A stretch of DNA of 5,929 nt from Flammeovirgaceae bacterium. GTDB lineage: Bacteria > Bacteroidota > Bacteroidia > Cytophagales > Cyclobacteriaceae. A program made the translations under genes and the position numbers. The first letter of the stretch is position 1, and each line of letters begins with the position of its first letter. The notes under the pieces are model-generated. The model ran no database searches and was not told where the DNA came from. It saw only the letters and a list, made by a program, of their open reading frames with translations. The stretch is from the NCBI GenBank assembly GCA_003229495.1, contig QIEB01000355.1, positions 1-5,929 on the forward strand. Reading direction: 5' to 3'. Shown one piece after another: positions 1-5,929 of this stretch.

Positions 1-2582
1 ATTGTATGTGTAATATCCACATCAATAAGGGTATCCGAAAGCAGGATATCCGATAGGAAACCGGTACCGGGGGCAGGCTGTTTTAATATGGCATATTTTA
101 AAACAATCTTCACCAGTTCCGAATCCGCCTTAAAAGTTGTGGCAAGTGTTTGGTCAAGGATAGATAGCTTACCAAAATGAAGCTGGTAAGCGGCAATGGC
201 ATCTAAAAAGGCTTTGACTAAATCCTTCTGTTCATCGCTGATATCAGGGCCTGGCGCTGCTGACAGAGCATCAATGCTCGTTTGAATAGATGCTGTATCA
301 AATAAGCTGTTTAGTTTGTCATCCGTAAATGTCTTTGCAGCATTTGCTGACGCCCAGTCCCTGTCAATGAATTTAATAAATGTTTTTACATCTTCATCTT
401 CTTCACTAATGCCGCTCAGTTTGGATAAAGCAGTTCGCAATGTTTCTTTCTGCTCGTCGGCGGATAAATTGACATCAAAAGGAGACTTGTTTGCATTAAA
501 ATTACTCTGGTAATCCTTTTGTAATTTCTCCAGTATTTGGGTAATCTTATCATCTTTGATTTCCAGGTCAGCAAGATTAGTCGCTTCATGCTTGAGCATG
601 AATTTTACATCTGCTATTTTTAGAGGAGCTTTTTTAAACTCAGCAACTACTTCTACAAACTCCAATGTCTTTTCGGGCGAATCGGATATGTTCAGTCCGG
701 TGAGTTCGGCAAGCACCACGAAATCACCAGCTTTAAGTTTCAGTTTCTTCATCAACCTTGAAGCGGCAAACAGGTAACTCAGGTTGGAAAAAGTTAAGTT
801 ACCATCGGACAGTAGCGGTAATAACTTATCCAAATCCTGCTCTTTTATTTGCAGACAAACCGATATGCTGGTTTTGAAAGTGCTCAACAATTGAGAGCCG
901 TCAACTTTGTCGGGCAATAAACCTTCGTCAATAAACCCATTTTTCGCTTTGTTTAAAAATACCTGATGATATAGAGGCTTTGGCGCATCATCATTTAGTA
1001 TTTCATGTGGAATATCACCATAAAAGCCTATCAACTCTTCTATTTTAATACCTGTTTCTTCGGAAAGCCTTACTAAATCTGCTGCTTTGATTAAGCATGC
1101 ATCATTGAGTTGCCCATTGCCAAGGTTAGCTTGTGAAATGATTTCATTCAATACTTCCAATTTCCAGCCCGTTTTCTTTTGCAGCCTCAGAAAACGATGA
1201 ATTCGATCTAATGCCGCATCATCCAGATTGGCAATCTCTTTTTGTTCGGTATCGCAGGAAAGATCAAGGTGTTTGATGAAAAGATTTTTTGCCGGGTCAA
1301 TAAATTTTAAGGATAAGAGCAGGTCAAGTTCCTTATAGGTAAGACCTGATTTGGTGAGGAAAGTATCTACTACCTTCATCTCATCAGAGGCATTGGCATT
1401 TGTTGTATTCCAATACTTCTGTTGATGGGCAGCATCTGGTGTAACAATCAATTTTCTTTCTGCATCCGTCAGTCCTAATTTCTCCGTAGCGATGGCTTCA
1501 TCAGCCGGAATACCTGCCGACTGAAAATCTTCCATCAAAGTACGGCGTTCTATACCAAATCGTGTGAAATAGGCTTTGGCTTCGGTATGGTTTAAATCAA
1601 AAGGAAGTTTGAATGCATACGATTTGTTCCTGAGTTTATCATAGGCTTCGGTATTTACATACTCAGGCGCTGCGACTAATTCTTCGGCAGAAGAAAGGGT
1701 TTGCCGCAACCGGAATACTTTATAATTATTTCCTCCGGTGTTGATGATTTTGCAAACCGCTTTTTTGTCCCTCAAATAATGGGGCAGTGTCGCAGATGAG
1801 CCTGCGGATGTTTCTGTTTCAAAAATCTGTGCTTGATCGGTTACAGGCATACCCGCAGATAGCAAAGCAGTGAACAGAGAGTTGGATATGTTACCTTTCA
1901 ACGGGTCCGCTCCATCCGAAAGATTTCCGGTGTAATTAATACCGGCATCGGGAGCAACTACTTCTTCCAATAATTCACAGACTAAGTCAATATAAGGAAC
2001 CGGAGTATTGGCGTTTTCGCATCCCAGGTCAATTTCGCCTAAATCGGGCCTGCGTTCAAACAATACATCTTTAGCGAGATTGGTAGTTACATGCGGCATT
2101 ACCGTAAGGTCAGTAACGCTTCTCTTATCCAAAAACTGTAATATCTCTACTAAATAAGCTGCCGGACTATACACCGAACGGCAATGTTCGCAGGCACAGG
2201 TATCAGTAAGTTTGAAGAGTGATTTCAGGTTGGGGAAGTCTTTGCTTACCGCCTCCAATTTAATGGAAAGGGATTTCATTTCTAAAGCCGGGACATCCAT
2301 AGCACGCATTGTATCCTGTAGTTCACCAACTATGAGCATGGCAGCCGTATTAGTGCGTTCTGCCCTTCTGAAAATTTCTTTAGCTTCTTTAGTATTAATT
2401 CCTGCCTTGGGAGCAATTTCTTTTGCAAAGCGGGTTTCGCCTATAGCAGCGATGCTCTGTGCGGAATGTATATTCTGTTTTAGAAGGGCATTGGTTTTAG
2501 TATAGTGAGGAACTAATTTAAAAACGCGCTGTACGGATTTCAATTCTTCCCTTATTTTTCTTTGTAGCCAGTTTTTTCTCTT
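1..2582 (-). CDS. TcA-like toxin complex subunit, central part (partial, frameshifted continuation)
   Basis: This frame stays open for about 860 codons from just after a TGA at 2583-2585 to the window edge, with no in-frame stop when checked codon by codon. It continues the protein of the preceding gene (start 3930) in a different phase. The first part (SVQRVFKLVPHYTKTNALL, about 2537-2481) is the stretch that in TcA-like proteins follows the FDL...IDLFL segment ending the other frame. A VRP1/SpvA-like region follows at about 2200-2130, with CACEHC and SPAAYLVEILQFL. Further on come helical family segments: SGLTYKELDLLLSLKFIDP (about 1360-1300), ALDRIHRFLRLQKKTGW (about 1220-1165) and TGIKIEELIGFYGDI (about 1055-1010). 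In characterised Tc toxins these regions build the helical shell around the translocation channel. The pore and C-terminal parts lie beyond base 1. If translated separately, a TTG at 2543 is the nearest plausible start and the first ATG is at 2339. Both would cut through conserved sequence, so I favour a frameshifted continuation. Confidence 0.85.
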
Positions 2583-3930
2583 TCAGGAAAAGATCAATGT
2601 TGCTGTGCTGCAAATCGAAGTCTTCATGCCTGGTAAGAAATCCAGTGATTTCTTTGTGGTTTTTCAAAATAATGTTCTTCTTTTTTTCCCTTGCCAACTG
2701 AGCTGAAAACGCAATTGTCGGGAATTCTTTTTCCATTTTACGGACCAAAGAAGAGGCATGTAAACCAATCAGCTTTTTGTCCATGGGCTTACCGGCCAAA
2801 TTTATTTTAGCAGCAGATTTTGTAAGCACCTCTTTCCAGCCGGCTTTGTTCAAGGCTGCCAGCTTCTTTACATCTTCAGGTTTTTTGATTTTTTGCGATT
2901 CCTTTAGCTGTGATATGATGATTTCATCAAAACCTAATAACTCACCCAATGCAATAGATGTTTTTGCTTCTTTTACTTTTTCATCGGTTTTGAAAAAGGA
3001 ATCGTTCGTAACTTTTTTGAGAAAAACATTCAGGTCATTTTTATTTTCCTGGAAGAGTTTGCCTATTTCGCTGATTTTATCTTCCAGCACAAAGCGGCTG
3101 ATGATGTTAAGCACTTTTCGTGGATGCTCATTTTTATAGTATTCTTCCGCCTTCTTTCTGTATTGTTGCAATTGCTTCACATTTCGTTTGCATTCTTTGG
3201 CTATTCTGGCAGAGACAATCATTTCTTTCACGGCAGATTCCACGTCACGCTGAATGGTTTTTGGGTCAGCTAATGCCGCATCATACAGCAAGGGTAAGAT
3301 CTCAGCATTGATGTCTATCACCAACCTTGCATGGAATGATCTGGCAAAGTCGTTTTTCAGCAAGGTGTTTTTACGCAAGAGGGCATAAAAGAAAGCGGGA
3401 TCAATTTTCGATTCCGCACCAAGACGGTGAGCCACGACCAAATGTCCTATTTTTTCCGCCGGTACTTCAGCCTCTTTGGATAGGAAGGTAATGTCTCTGT
3501 GTTTTTCATTTTCCTGTAAGTCGGTGACGGCGACTTTATTGGCAAGGAAACTAACCTCTTTTAATATATGGTCGTACTCCACCACTTCAGGCTTAATAGC
3601 CGTTTCAATAGTGATGTTGATCTCTTCTCTTGGCGAAGCATTAAACCTTACCGAATCCACGTCTGACGCGAAAAGCAGGGTTTTCTTTTCCCGTGTCAAA
3701 ACCTTAATGTCAATATCCGCTTCTTTTTTGCCCCTGCCGCTCAACTGACTGTGCGACCAGATAATTTCGTATTTACCGTTTTTGTCGGTGATGCATTCGC
3801 CCAATAACTCTTTGCTGCGCATATCCCTATCGAAAGCCTGCACGATGAGATTTGCCAAAGGGCGGTTTAGTTTGTCATTTACTCGTCCTAAAACGAGGTT
3901 TTCTTTTTTGTTTTCGATTTGTTTTGCCAT
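2518..3930 (-). CDS. TcA-like toxin complex subunit, N-terminal part (470 aa, ends at frameshift)
   Basis: The start is placed at the ATG at 3930-3928 (MAKQIENKKEN), because GAGGAGGG lies 5 bases upstream. An in-frame TTG at 3945 would put the Shine-Dalgarno sequence inside the gene. Residues about 12-110 look like a carboxypeptidase-regulatory/transthyretin-like beta sandwich (VLGRVNDKLNRPLANLIVQAFD, then a TDKNGKYEI turn). This kind of N-terminal domain is known from many TcA-like proteins outside Photorhabdus. From about residue 110 the protein is alpha-helical, with the family segment IGHLVVAHRLGAESKIDPAFFYALLR near residues 161-186 and FLTRHEDFDLQHSNIDLFLKEK near the end. There is no signal peptide or membrane segment, as expected for Tc A subunits. 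The last 17 or so residues before the TAA are out-of-frame sequence. The real protein would continue in the frame that runs to base 1. The role as a Tc A subunit (receptor binding, translocation channel) is inferred from the family. Confidence 0.85.
   Translation of the reverse strand: MAKQIENKKENLVLGRVNDKLNRPLANLIVQAFDRDMRSKELLGECITDKNGKYEIIWSHSQLSGRGKKEADIDIKVLTREKKTLLFASDVDSVRFNASPREEINITIETAIKPEVVEYDHILKEVSFLANKVAVTDLQENEKHRDITFLSKEAEVPAEKIGHLVVAHRLGAESKIDPAFFYALLRKNTLLKNDFARSFHARLVIDINAEILPLLYDAALADPKTIQRDVESAVKEMIVSARIAKECKRNVKQLQQYRKKAEEYYKNEHPRKVLNIISRFVLEDKISEIGKLFQENKNDLNVFLKKVTNDSFFKTDEKVKEAKTSIALGELLGFDEIIISQLKESQKIKKPEDVKKLAALNKAGWKEVLTKSAAKINLAGKPMDKKLIGLHASSLVRKMEKEFPTIAFSAQLAREKKKNIILKNHKEITGFLTRHEDFDLQHSNIDLFLKEKKLATKKNKGRIEIRTARF
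2572..2577 (-). other. Frameshift site in the TcA-like gene (six-A run)
   Basis: On the minus strand the sequence reads GAG AAA AAA CTG in the upstream phase. That phase leads to KKLATKKNKGRIEIRTARF and a TAA at 2520-2518, a tail unlike the family. With one A fewer it reads GAG AAA AAC TGG, giving KEKNWLQRKIREELKSVQRV and then the family-like VFKLVPHYTKTN. The upstream phase cannot be left before the TGA at 2585-2583 in the downstream phase, so the shift must lie between 2583 and 2518. The A run is the obvious place. A heptamer A AAA AAC is present but not in the phase needed for ordinary -1 slippage; the required change is +1 (or -2). Confidence 0.75.
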
Positions 3931-3935
3931 ATTGT

Positions 3936-3943
3936 CCCTCCTC
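3936..3943 (-). promoter_or_regulatory. Ribosome binding site of the TcA-like gene
   Basis: GAGGAGGG on the minus strand is a near-perfect Shine-Dalgarno sequence, 5 bases before the ATG at 3930. It decides the start in favour of this ATG over the upstream in-frame TTG at 3945. A site this strong is notable if the host is a Bacteroidota, where such sites are often weak or absent. Confidence 0.8.
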
Positions 3944-3957
3944 AAAATTAAGATCTA

Positions 3958-3987
3958 TATACTTGAATTTATTAATCAAAAAGTATA
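3958..3987 (-). repeat. AT-rich inverted repeat upstream of the TcA-like ribosome binding site
   Basis: TATACTT (3958-3964) and AAGTATA (3981-3987) are perfect 7-bp complementary arms separated by 16 AT-rich bases. They end about 15 bases from the Shine-Dalgarno sequence. The hairpin would be weak because it is almost all A/T. It could be an operator-like site, but in AT-rich DNA such arms arise by chance. Confidence 0.25.
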
Positions 3988-4007
3988 GCCCGAGCCTTAC
4001 TTTCTCC

Positions 4008-4028
4008 TCTCAATGTAGGATATTGAGA
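4008..4028 (-). repeat. Short perfect inverted repeat, 7-bp arms
   Basis: TCTCAAT and ATTGAGA form a perfect 7-bp stem around a 7-base loop, 52 bases past the RHS stop codon in the direction of transcription. No T run follows (the next bases are GGAGAAAG), so it is not a standard intrinsic terminator. It may be an mRNA hairpin or protein site, or chance. Confidence 0.35.
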
Positions 4029-4079
4029 TTTCGTAGTTGTTGCCTTGATTTTGAATTTCGATTGTTAGTGTCTTTAAAA

Positions 4080-4556
4080 TTACATTGCCCATGCGTCTGC
4101 CCAATCTTCAGTAAAATCTGCACCCGCCGCACTTGGAATACCTATAATAATTAAATATAAAGGCCCAAGTACCCGGCTCTGCCAGGTATGCCCAAATTCG
4201 TGCTCCCATTGTGTGAAACCATGAGGTCCTGTAGCCACCGGGCCAAGGGAGAAGCCCCTGAAATGACCGATATATTCAGGCGCTTCAACTTCAGCACCCA
4301 ATCCCCATTTAGGCCTAACATCTGCGCCAAGTAGCGTGAAAATGATCCCTATTCCCAACCCCACTATAGATTGGAGTGCGCCATAGCTAAAATCCAAAAA
4401 GCTGAGAGGATTCTGAATGAACACCGCAAAAGTTAATACAATCAGGTTGACAATTACATGGGCTAAGTAAGCAAATATGAACAGTAACCCATACCCAACT
4501 TTGCCTGCCGTTGACGCATCGTTGTACCCATCCCACCAGGCTTGTATAATAGGCAC
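4080..4556 (-). other. C-terminal cargo domain: hydrophobic segments plus zincin-like HEFGH motif
   Basis: After DPTGN the last 158 residues are unlike the RHS core. Two hydrophobic stretches (about residues 357-385, near 4499-4413, and 396-413, near 4382-4329) could be membrane helices. They are followed by FRGFSLGPVATGP and then EHEFGHTWQSRVLGPLYL, with H456, E457 and H460 forming HExxH (4202-4188). TEDWADAWA follows 26 residues later, and its E487 could be a third zinc ligand as in gluzincins. I recall similar HEYGHTxQS...GPLY...GIPS...TExWAD domains at the ends of RHS and other bacterial proteins, with no function I can name. A metalloprotease activity is inferred from the motif only. Confidence 0.6.
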
Positions 4557-5567
4557 ATTGCCTGTTGGGTCTTGGTAAATAATGGGGTTTAGTGCACCGT
4601 AAGCATAAAGGTTTAAGTTTTTCAGATTGGATAACTCCTCATGGTTCGGCAAGGCCTGCTCCCGGGAGGTTACAGGATCTATTTGTTGTTGTGGGTTGTG
4701 CAATTGTCCGTCTGTTTTCCCTAACTGGCAGTTTCCCCTCTGGTACTGATATGGTAGCTTATTGCTATCAGGGTTTTCCTTATCGTCGCATTTATTACCG
4801 TATGTGAAGGAATGATGCATCGTCTCAGTATCTCGATTTTTTATATCCTCTTTGTCAGCAGTCTTTGAGTTCTGATTGGTAACCTGATTTTCCTTAAACA
4901 ATGGATCACATGAAAGCCATCTTCCCAGCCACGGCAGATAATACCGCGCCCCATGGTACTCCAATCCGTTTTCCTCATCACGCTCCATACCCGTATATCG
5001 GTAGCGTTTGGAAACAGATTTTATAGCTGAGTTTTTGGCCTGGTAGGCTGTGGTGCCAAAGGGGTGGTATTCTTCGTAACTGATTACTTTTGCATCATTG
5101 GAGCTGTCCAGCTCTAAACTGGCAGAACCGAGATGGTTATGCAGTTGATAGCGCACCAAGTGTTTTTCCGTACCATCGTCAACATCATTTCGGGTCTCAA
5201 TCATCACGAAGCGGTGCCCTTCGTCCATCAGGCTCAGACTGATTCGTTCCAACCCTGCATCTGTGCCACTGTGTTTTTTATAAAGTTCATATCCTGCAAT
5301 ATAAATTCGTTCTTCTTTTTTGGTTGGAGTAATGCCAGCGTCAGCCTGATTTTCGGTTATTTTCCGGATACGTTGTCCCTGTCCATCGTATTGGTACCAG
5401 GTAGTTTCCGGAGTACCGCCATCGGTGCGTTTTTGGTGTATGCTTTTTATCAGTTCTTCTTTGAAGTTCCAGCCCATCTCTTCCAAATGCGGCATGGCAG
5501 TCATAAAGCCATGCTGGGCATGATGCGGGTAGGTATAAGTTTCTGAGCCTATTTGGGTACTAATCAA
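4080..5567 (-). CDS. RHS repeat-associated core protein with C-terminal HEFGH cargo domain (largest intact piece, 495 codons)
   Basis: The frame is open from 5579 to the TAA at 4082-4080. The TTG at 5567 is only the first codon usable as a start and is probably internal. Residue numbers count from it. A YD-like unit YQYDGQGQRIRKI lies at residues 58-70. The TcC segments KKEERIYIAGYELYKKHSG and MIETRNDVDDGT follow. The RHS core runs over residues 139-222: RYQLHNHLGSASLELD, YEEYHPFGTTAYQAKN, RYRYTGMERDEENGLEYHGA, then PWLGRWLSCDP. After an expanded polar segment (223-317) the core ends with LNLYAYGALNPIIYQDPTGN (318-337). The C-terminal 158 residues are the cargo. In characterised TcC proteins, self-cleavage after the core frees the cargo inside the cocoon, and TcA translocates it. 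The stop is 149 bp from the TcA-like start on the same strand, suggesting joint expression. Confidence 0.9.
   Translation of the reverse strand: MISTQIGSETYTYPHHAQHGFMTAMPHLEEMGWNFKEELIKSIHQKRTDGGTPETTWYQYDGQGQRIRKITENQADAGITPTKKEERIYIAGYELYKKHSGTDAGLERISLSLMDEGHRFVMIETRNDVDDGTEKHLVRYQLHNHLGSASLELDSSNDAKVISYEEYHPFGTTAYQAKNSAIKSVSKRYRYTGMERDEENGLEYHGARYYLPWLGRWLSCDPLFKENQVTNQNSKTADKEDIKNRDTETMHHSFTYGNKCDDKENPDSNKLPYQYQRGNCQLGKTDGQLHNPQQQIDPVTSREQALPNHEELSNLKNLNLYAYGALNPIIYQDPTGNVPIIQAWWDGYNDASTAGKVGYGLLFIFAYLAHVIVNLIVLTFAVFIQNPLSFLDFSYGALQSIVGLGIGIIFTLLGADVRPKWGLGAEVEAPEYIGHFRGFSLGPVATGPHGFTQWEHEFGHTWQSRVLGPLYLIIIGIPSAAGADFTEDWADAWAM
4569..5006 (-). other. RHS core and self-cleavage region with an unusual insertion
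   Basis: The core motif RYRYTGMERDEENGLEYHGA starts at 5006 and reaches SCDP near 4910-4902. The closing motif NLYAYGALNPIIYQDPTG lies near 4610-4560. In Photorhabdus TccC3 the two catalytic aspartates of the self-cleavage site sit 23 residues apart, in an RW(L)..DP...NLY...NP....DPDG arrangement. The matching residues here are D221 and D333, 112 residues apart. The extra 90 or so residues are polar and rich in N, D, E, K and Q, with two cysteines (GNKC and RGNC). This points to an inserted loop that leaves both conserved ends in place. Confidence 0.65.
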
Positions 5568-5700
5568 CCTGTTGTCCGCAGGTCCAGTTGTTACCGGCTG
5601 CCTGGTGCCTCATTTGTAAAATATTTCCCACACCATCGTATTGGTATTGTTGAGTATAATTGCGCACAGCCATCGGGTCGCCCGGGTTCAACTGTGCTTG
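5560..5700 (-). pseudogene. RHS gene, middle piece in a shifted phase
   Basis: The phase starting with CAA at 5700-5698 reads QAQLNPGDPMAVRNYTQQYQ, then YDGVGNILQMRHQAAGNNWT, both typical for TcC-like proteins, with another YD repeat. It runs into a TAG at 5562-5560 after CGGQQVD-like nonsense (TCGQQVD). Neither neighbour shares its phase, so about 120 bp are isolated between two frame breaks. Confidence 0.75.
5577..5583 (-). other. Frame break 2 in the RHS gene (probable short deletion)
   Basis: The middle phase ends in AGNNWT (ACC at 5583-5581) and the next phase begins with ADNRLISTQIG (GCG at 5579-5577). One extra T separates them. From memory, related TcC proteins have about six to seven residues here of the form RDYTYEA between NNWT and the NNRL-like segment. 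This suggests a deletion of roughly 20 bases (a length of 3n+2) rather than a one-base slip. The exact length cannot be read from this sequence alone. Confidence 0.5.
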
Positions 5701-5929
5701 AATGGTGCATCGTTCCAGTTGTCTTTGCCGTCAAAGGAAAGTGGGGCATTATTTTCTCTTCCGTTGGCTTCCACCAGGCGATAGAGGGCATCGTAGGTGT
5801 AGGTAGAAACTCCGGCGATTTTTTGGTTATCAAAAAATACCACCGGTATGTTTTTATCTTCTATATGGCTGATATTGCCCGCCGGATCATAGGTATAATA
5901 CCAATCCTGCAACGGATCATTGTTCTTGC
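5688..5929 (-). pseudogene. RHS gene, upstream piece with two YD repeats (partial)
   Basis: The frame is open from the window edge to a TGA at 5690-5688. It contains two YD-repeat units (YYTYDPAGNISHIEDK and YTYDALYRLVEANGRENN) separated by the family segment IPVVFFDNQKIAGVS. It ends in FDGKDNWNDAPF followed by four out-of-frame residues (KHS stop). It has no start codon in the window: the protein comes from upstream. Confidence 0.8.
5701..5702 (-). other. Frame break 1 in the RHS gene (probable one-base loss)
   Basis: Minus-strand CCATTCAAG reads APFKHS then TGA. Adding one T (CCATTTCAAG) gives DAPFQAQLNPGDPMAVRN, which joins the family sequence on both sides. A one-base deletion in a T run is the simplest explanation. 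Confidence 0.65.

Larger units (their letters stand above)
3931..4079. other. Intergenic gap between the RHS gene and the TcA-like gene
   Basis: About 150 bp separate the RHS stop codon from the TcA-like start. The gap holds two small inverted repeats and the ribosome binding site. I see no convincing promoter pair of either the sigma-70 or the Bacteroidetes (TTTG / TAnnTTTG) type at proper spacing. I also see no hairpin followed by a T run that would terminate transcription. The two genes are therefore most simply read as one transcription unit, with a possible internal control point here. Confidence 0.5.
4080..5929 (-). pseudogene. RHS/YD-repeat TcC-like toxin gene, 3' part, two frame breaks (whole-gene view)
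   Basis: Three stretches in two phases spell one continuous TcC-type RHS protein. The first (5929 to about 5701) reads DPLQDWYYTYDPAGNIS and YTYDALYRLVEANGR. The second (about 5700 to 5581) reads LNPGDPMAVRNYTQQYQYDG and GNILQMRHQAAGNNWT. The third (5579 to 4080) reads DNRLISTQIGSETYTYPHH and on to the stop. The first and third share a phase; the middle one is shifted. RHS proteins of this class form a hollow beta cocoon that encloses a C-terminal toxin. With TcA and TcB they deliver it into target cells. The 5' end lies outside the window, so total length and any fused TcB-like part are unknown. The locus is called a pseudogene only because of the frame breaks; sequencing or assembly error would restore a full gene. 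Confidence 0.75.

Noticed and set aside
316..2505. Plus-strand frames opposite the long minus-strand TcA-like frame (for example 316-513, 556-777, 2212-2505).
   Set aside because: They are serine- and leucine-rich antisense shadows of the coding strand with no family resemblance or ribosome binding sites.
2572..2578. Programmed -1 ribosomal frameshift at AAAAAAC.
   Set aside because: The heptamer is in the wrong phase, and a -1 shift leads to a stop within about eight codons; the needed change is +1 or -2.
3928..3945. TTG at 3945 as the start of the TcA-like gene.
   Set aside because: The Shine-Dalgarno sequence GAGGAGGG overlaps the codons right after it and is correctly spaced for the ATG at 3930.
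3943..3950. TAATTTTG matching the Bacteroidetes -7 promoter element TAnnTTTG, with a TTTG upstream.
   Set aside because: The TTTG lies 26 bases away rather than about 19, and transcription would start inside or after the ribosome binding site.
3958..4028. Sigma-70-like pieces (TATACT, TTGAGA, TTGATT) on the minus strand.
   Set aside because: The spacings found were about 20 or 12 bases, and AT-rich sequence yields such hexamers by chance.
4008..4028. Possible intrinsic terminator after the RHS gene.
   Set aside because: The 7-bp stem is not GC-rich and is followed by GGAGAAAG instead of a T run.
2777..5546. Plus-strand frames opposite the 475-codon frame and the RHS gene, up to 137 codons (5133-5546).
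   Set aside because: They lie wholly or mostly opposite clearly conserved coding sequence and show no recognisable protein features.
5591..5833. An 80-codon minus-strand frame across the break in the RHS gene.
   Set aside because: It is in the third phase, reads as low-quality sequence (SPEFLPTPTMPSIAWW), and overlaps family-like sequence in the other two phases.

Overview
All recognisable coding sequence lies on the minus strand and belongs to one insecticidal-toxin-complex (Tc/ABC toxin)-like locus. Read in the direction of transcription (from high to low coordinates), it holds the 3' part of an RHS/YD-repeat gene of the TcC type (5929 to 4080), a gap of about 150 bp, and the 5' part of a very large TcA-like gene (3930 to 1, running off the window). 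The DNA looks moderately AT-rich by eye. The best guess for the host is a Bacteroidota-type bacterium, but this is a weak inference from base composition and protein flavour. No rRNA, tRNA or housekeeping gene is present to settle it.

RHS gene: the reading phases together spell YD repeats, the conserved RHS core (ERDEENGLEYHGARYY...PWLGRW), an expanded segment where TcC proteins normally carry a short self-cleavage region, and a C-terminal cargo domain. The cargo has two hydrophobic segments and an HEFGH zincin-like motif followed by TEDWAD. The gene is broken in two places about 120 bp apart (near 5701 and near 5581). The phases before and after this short stretch are the same, and the sequence between them keeps good family sequence in another phase.

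TcA-like gene: a 470-codon frame (3930 to 2518) with a strong ribosome binding site encodes an N-terminal beta-sandwich-like domain and helical segments. A second frame stays open from 2582 to the window edge (about 860 codons). It continues the same protein, including a VRP1/SpvA-like region with CACEHC and SPAAYLVEILQFL. The two frames overlap by 65 bp around a run of six A, where one base too many puts the ribosome out of frame. No stand-alone ATG serves the second frame at the junction, so I read this as one gene with a frameshift. The cause could be a true mutation, a homopolymer sequencing error or recoding.

In the family model, TcA forms the cell-binding and translocation pore, and the TcB/TcC cocoon holds and releases the cleaved C-terminal toxin of the RHS protein. 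Here the RHS gene precedes the TcA-like gene and both are probably in one transcription unit. No TcB/SpvB-like sequence is visible, but it could lie upstream of 5929. The most notable points are the membrane-linked HExxH cargo, the roughly 90-residue insertion between the two presumed catalytic aspartates of the RHS self-cleavage region, and the three frame breaks.
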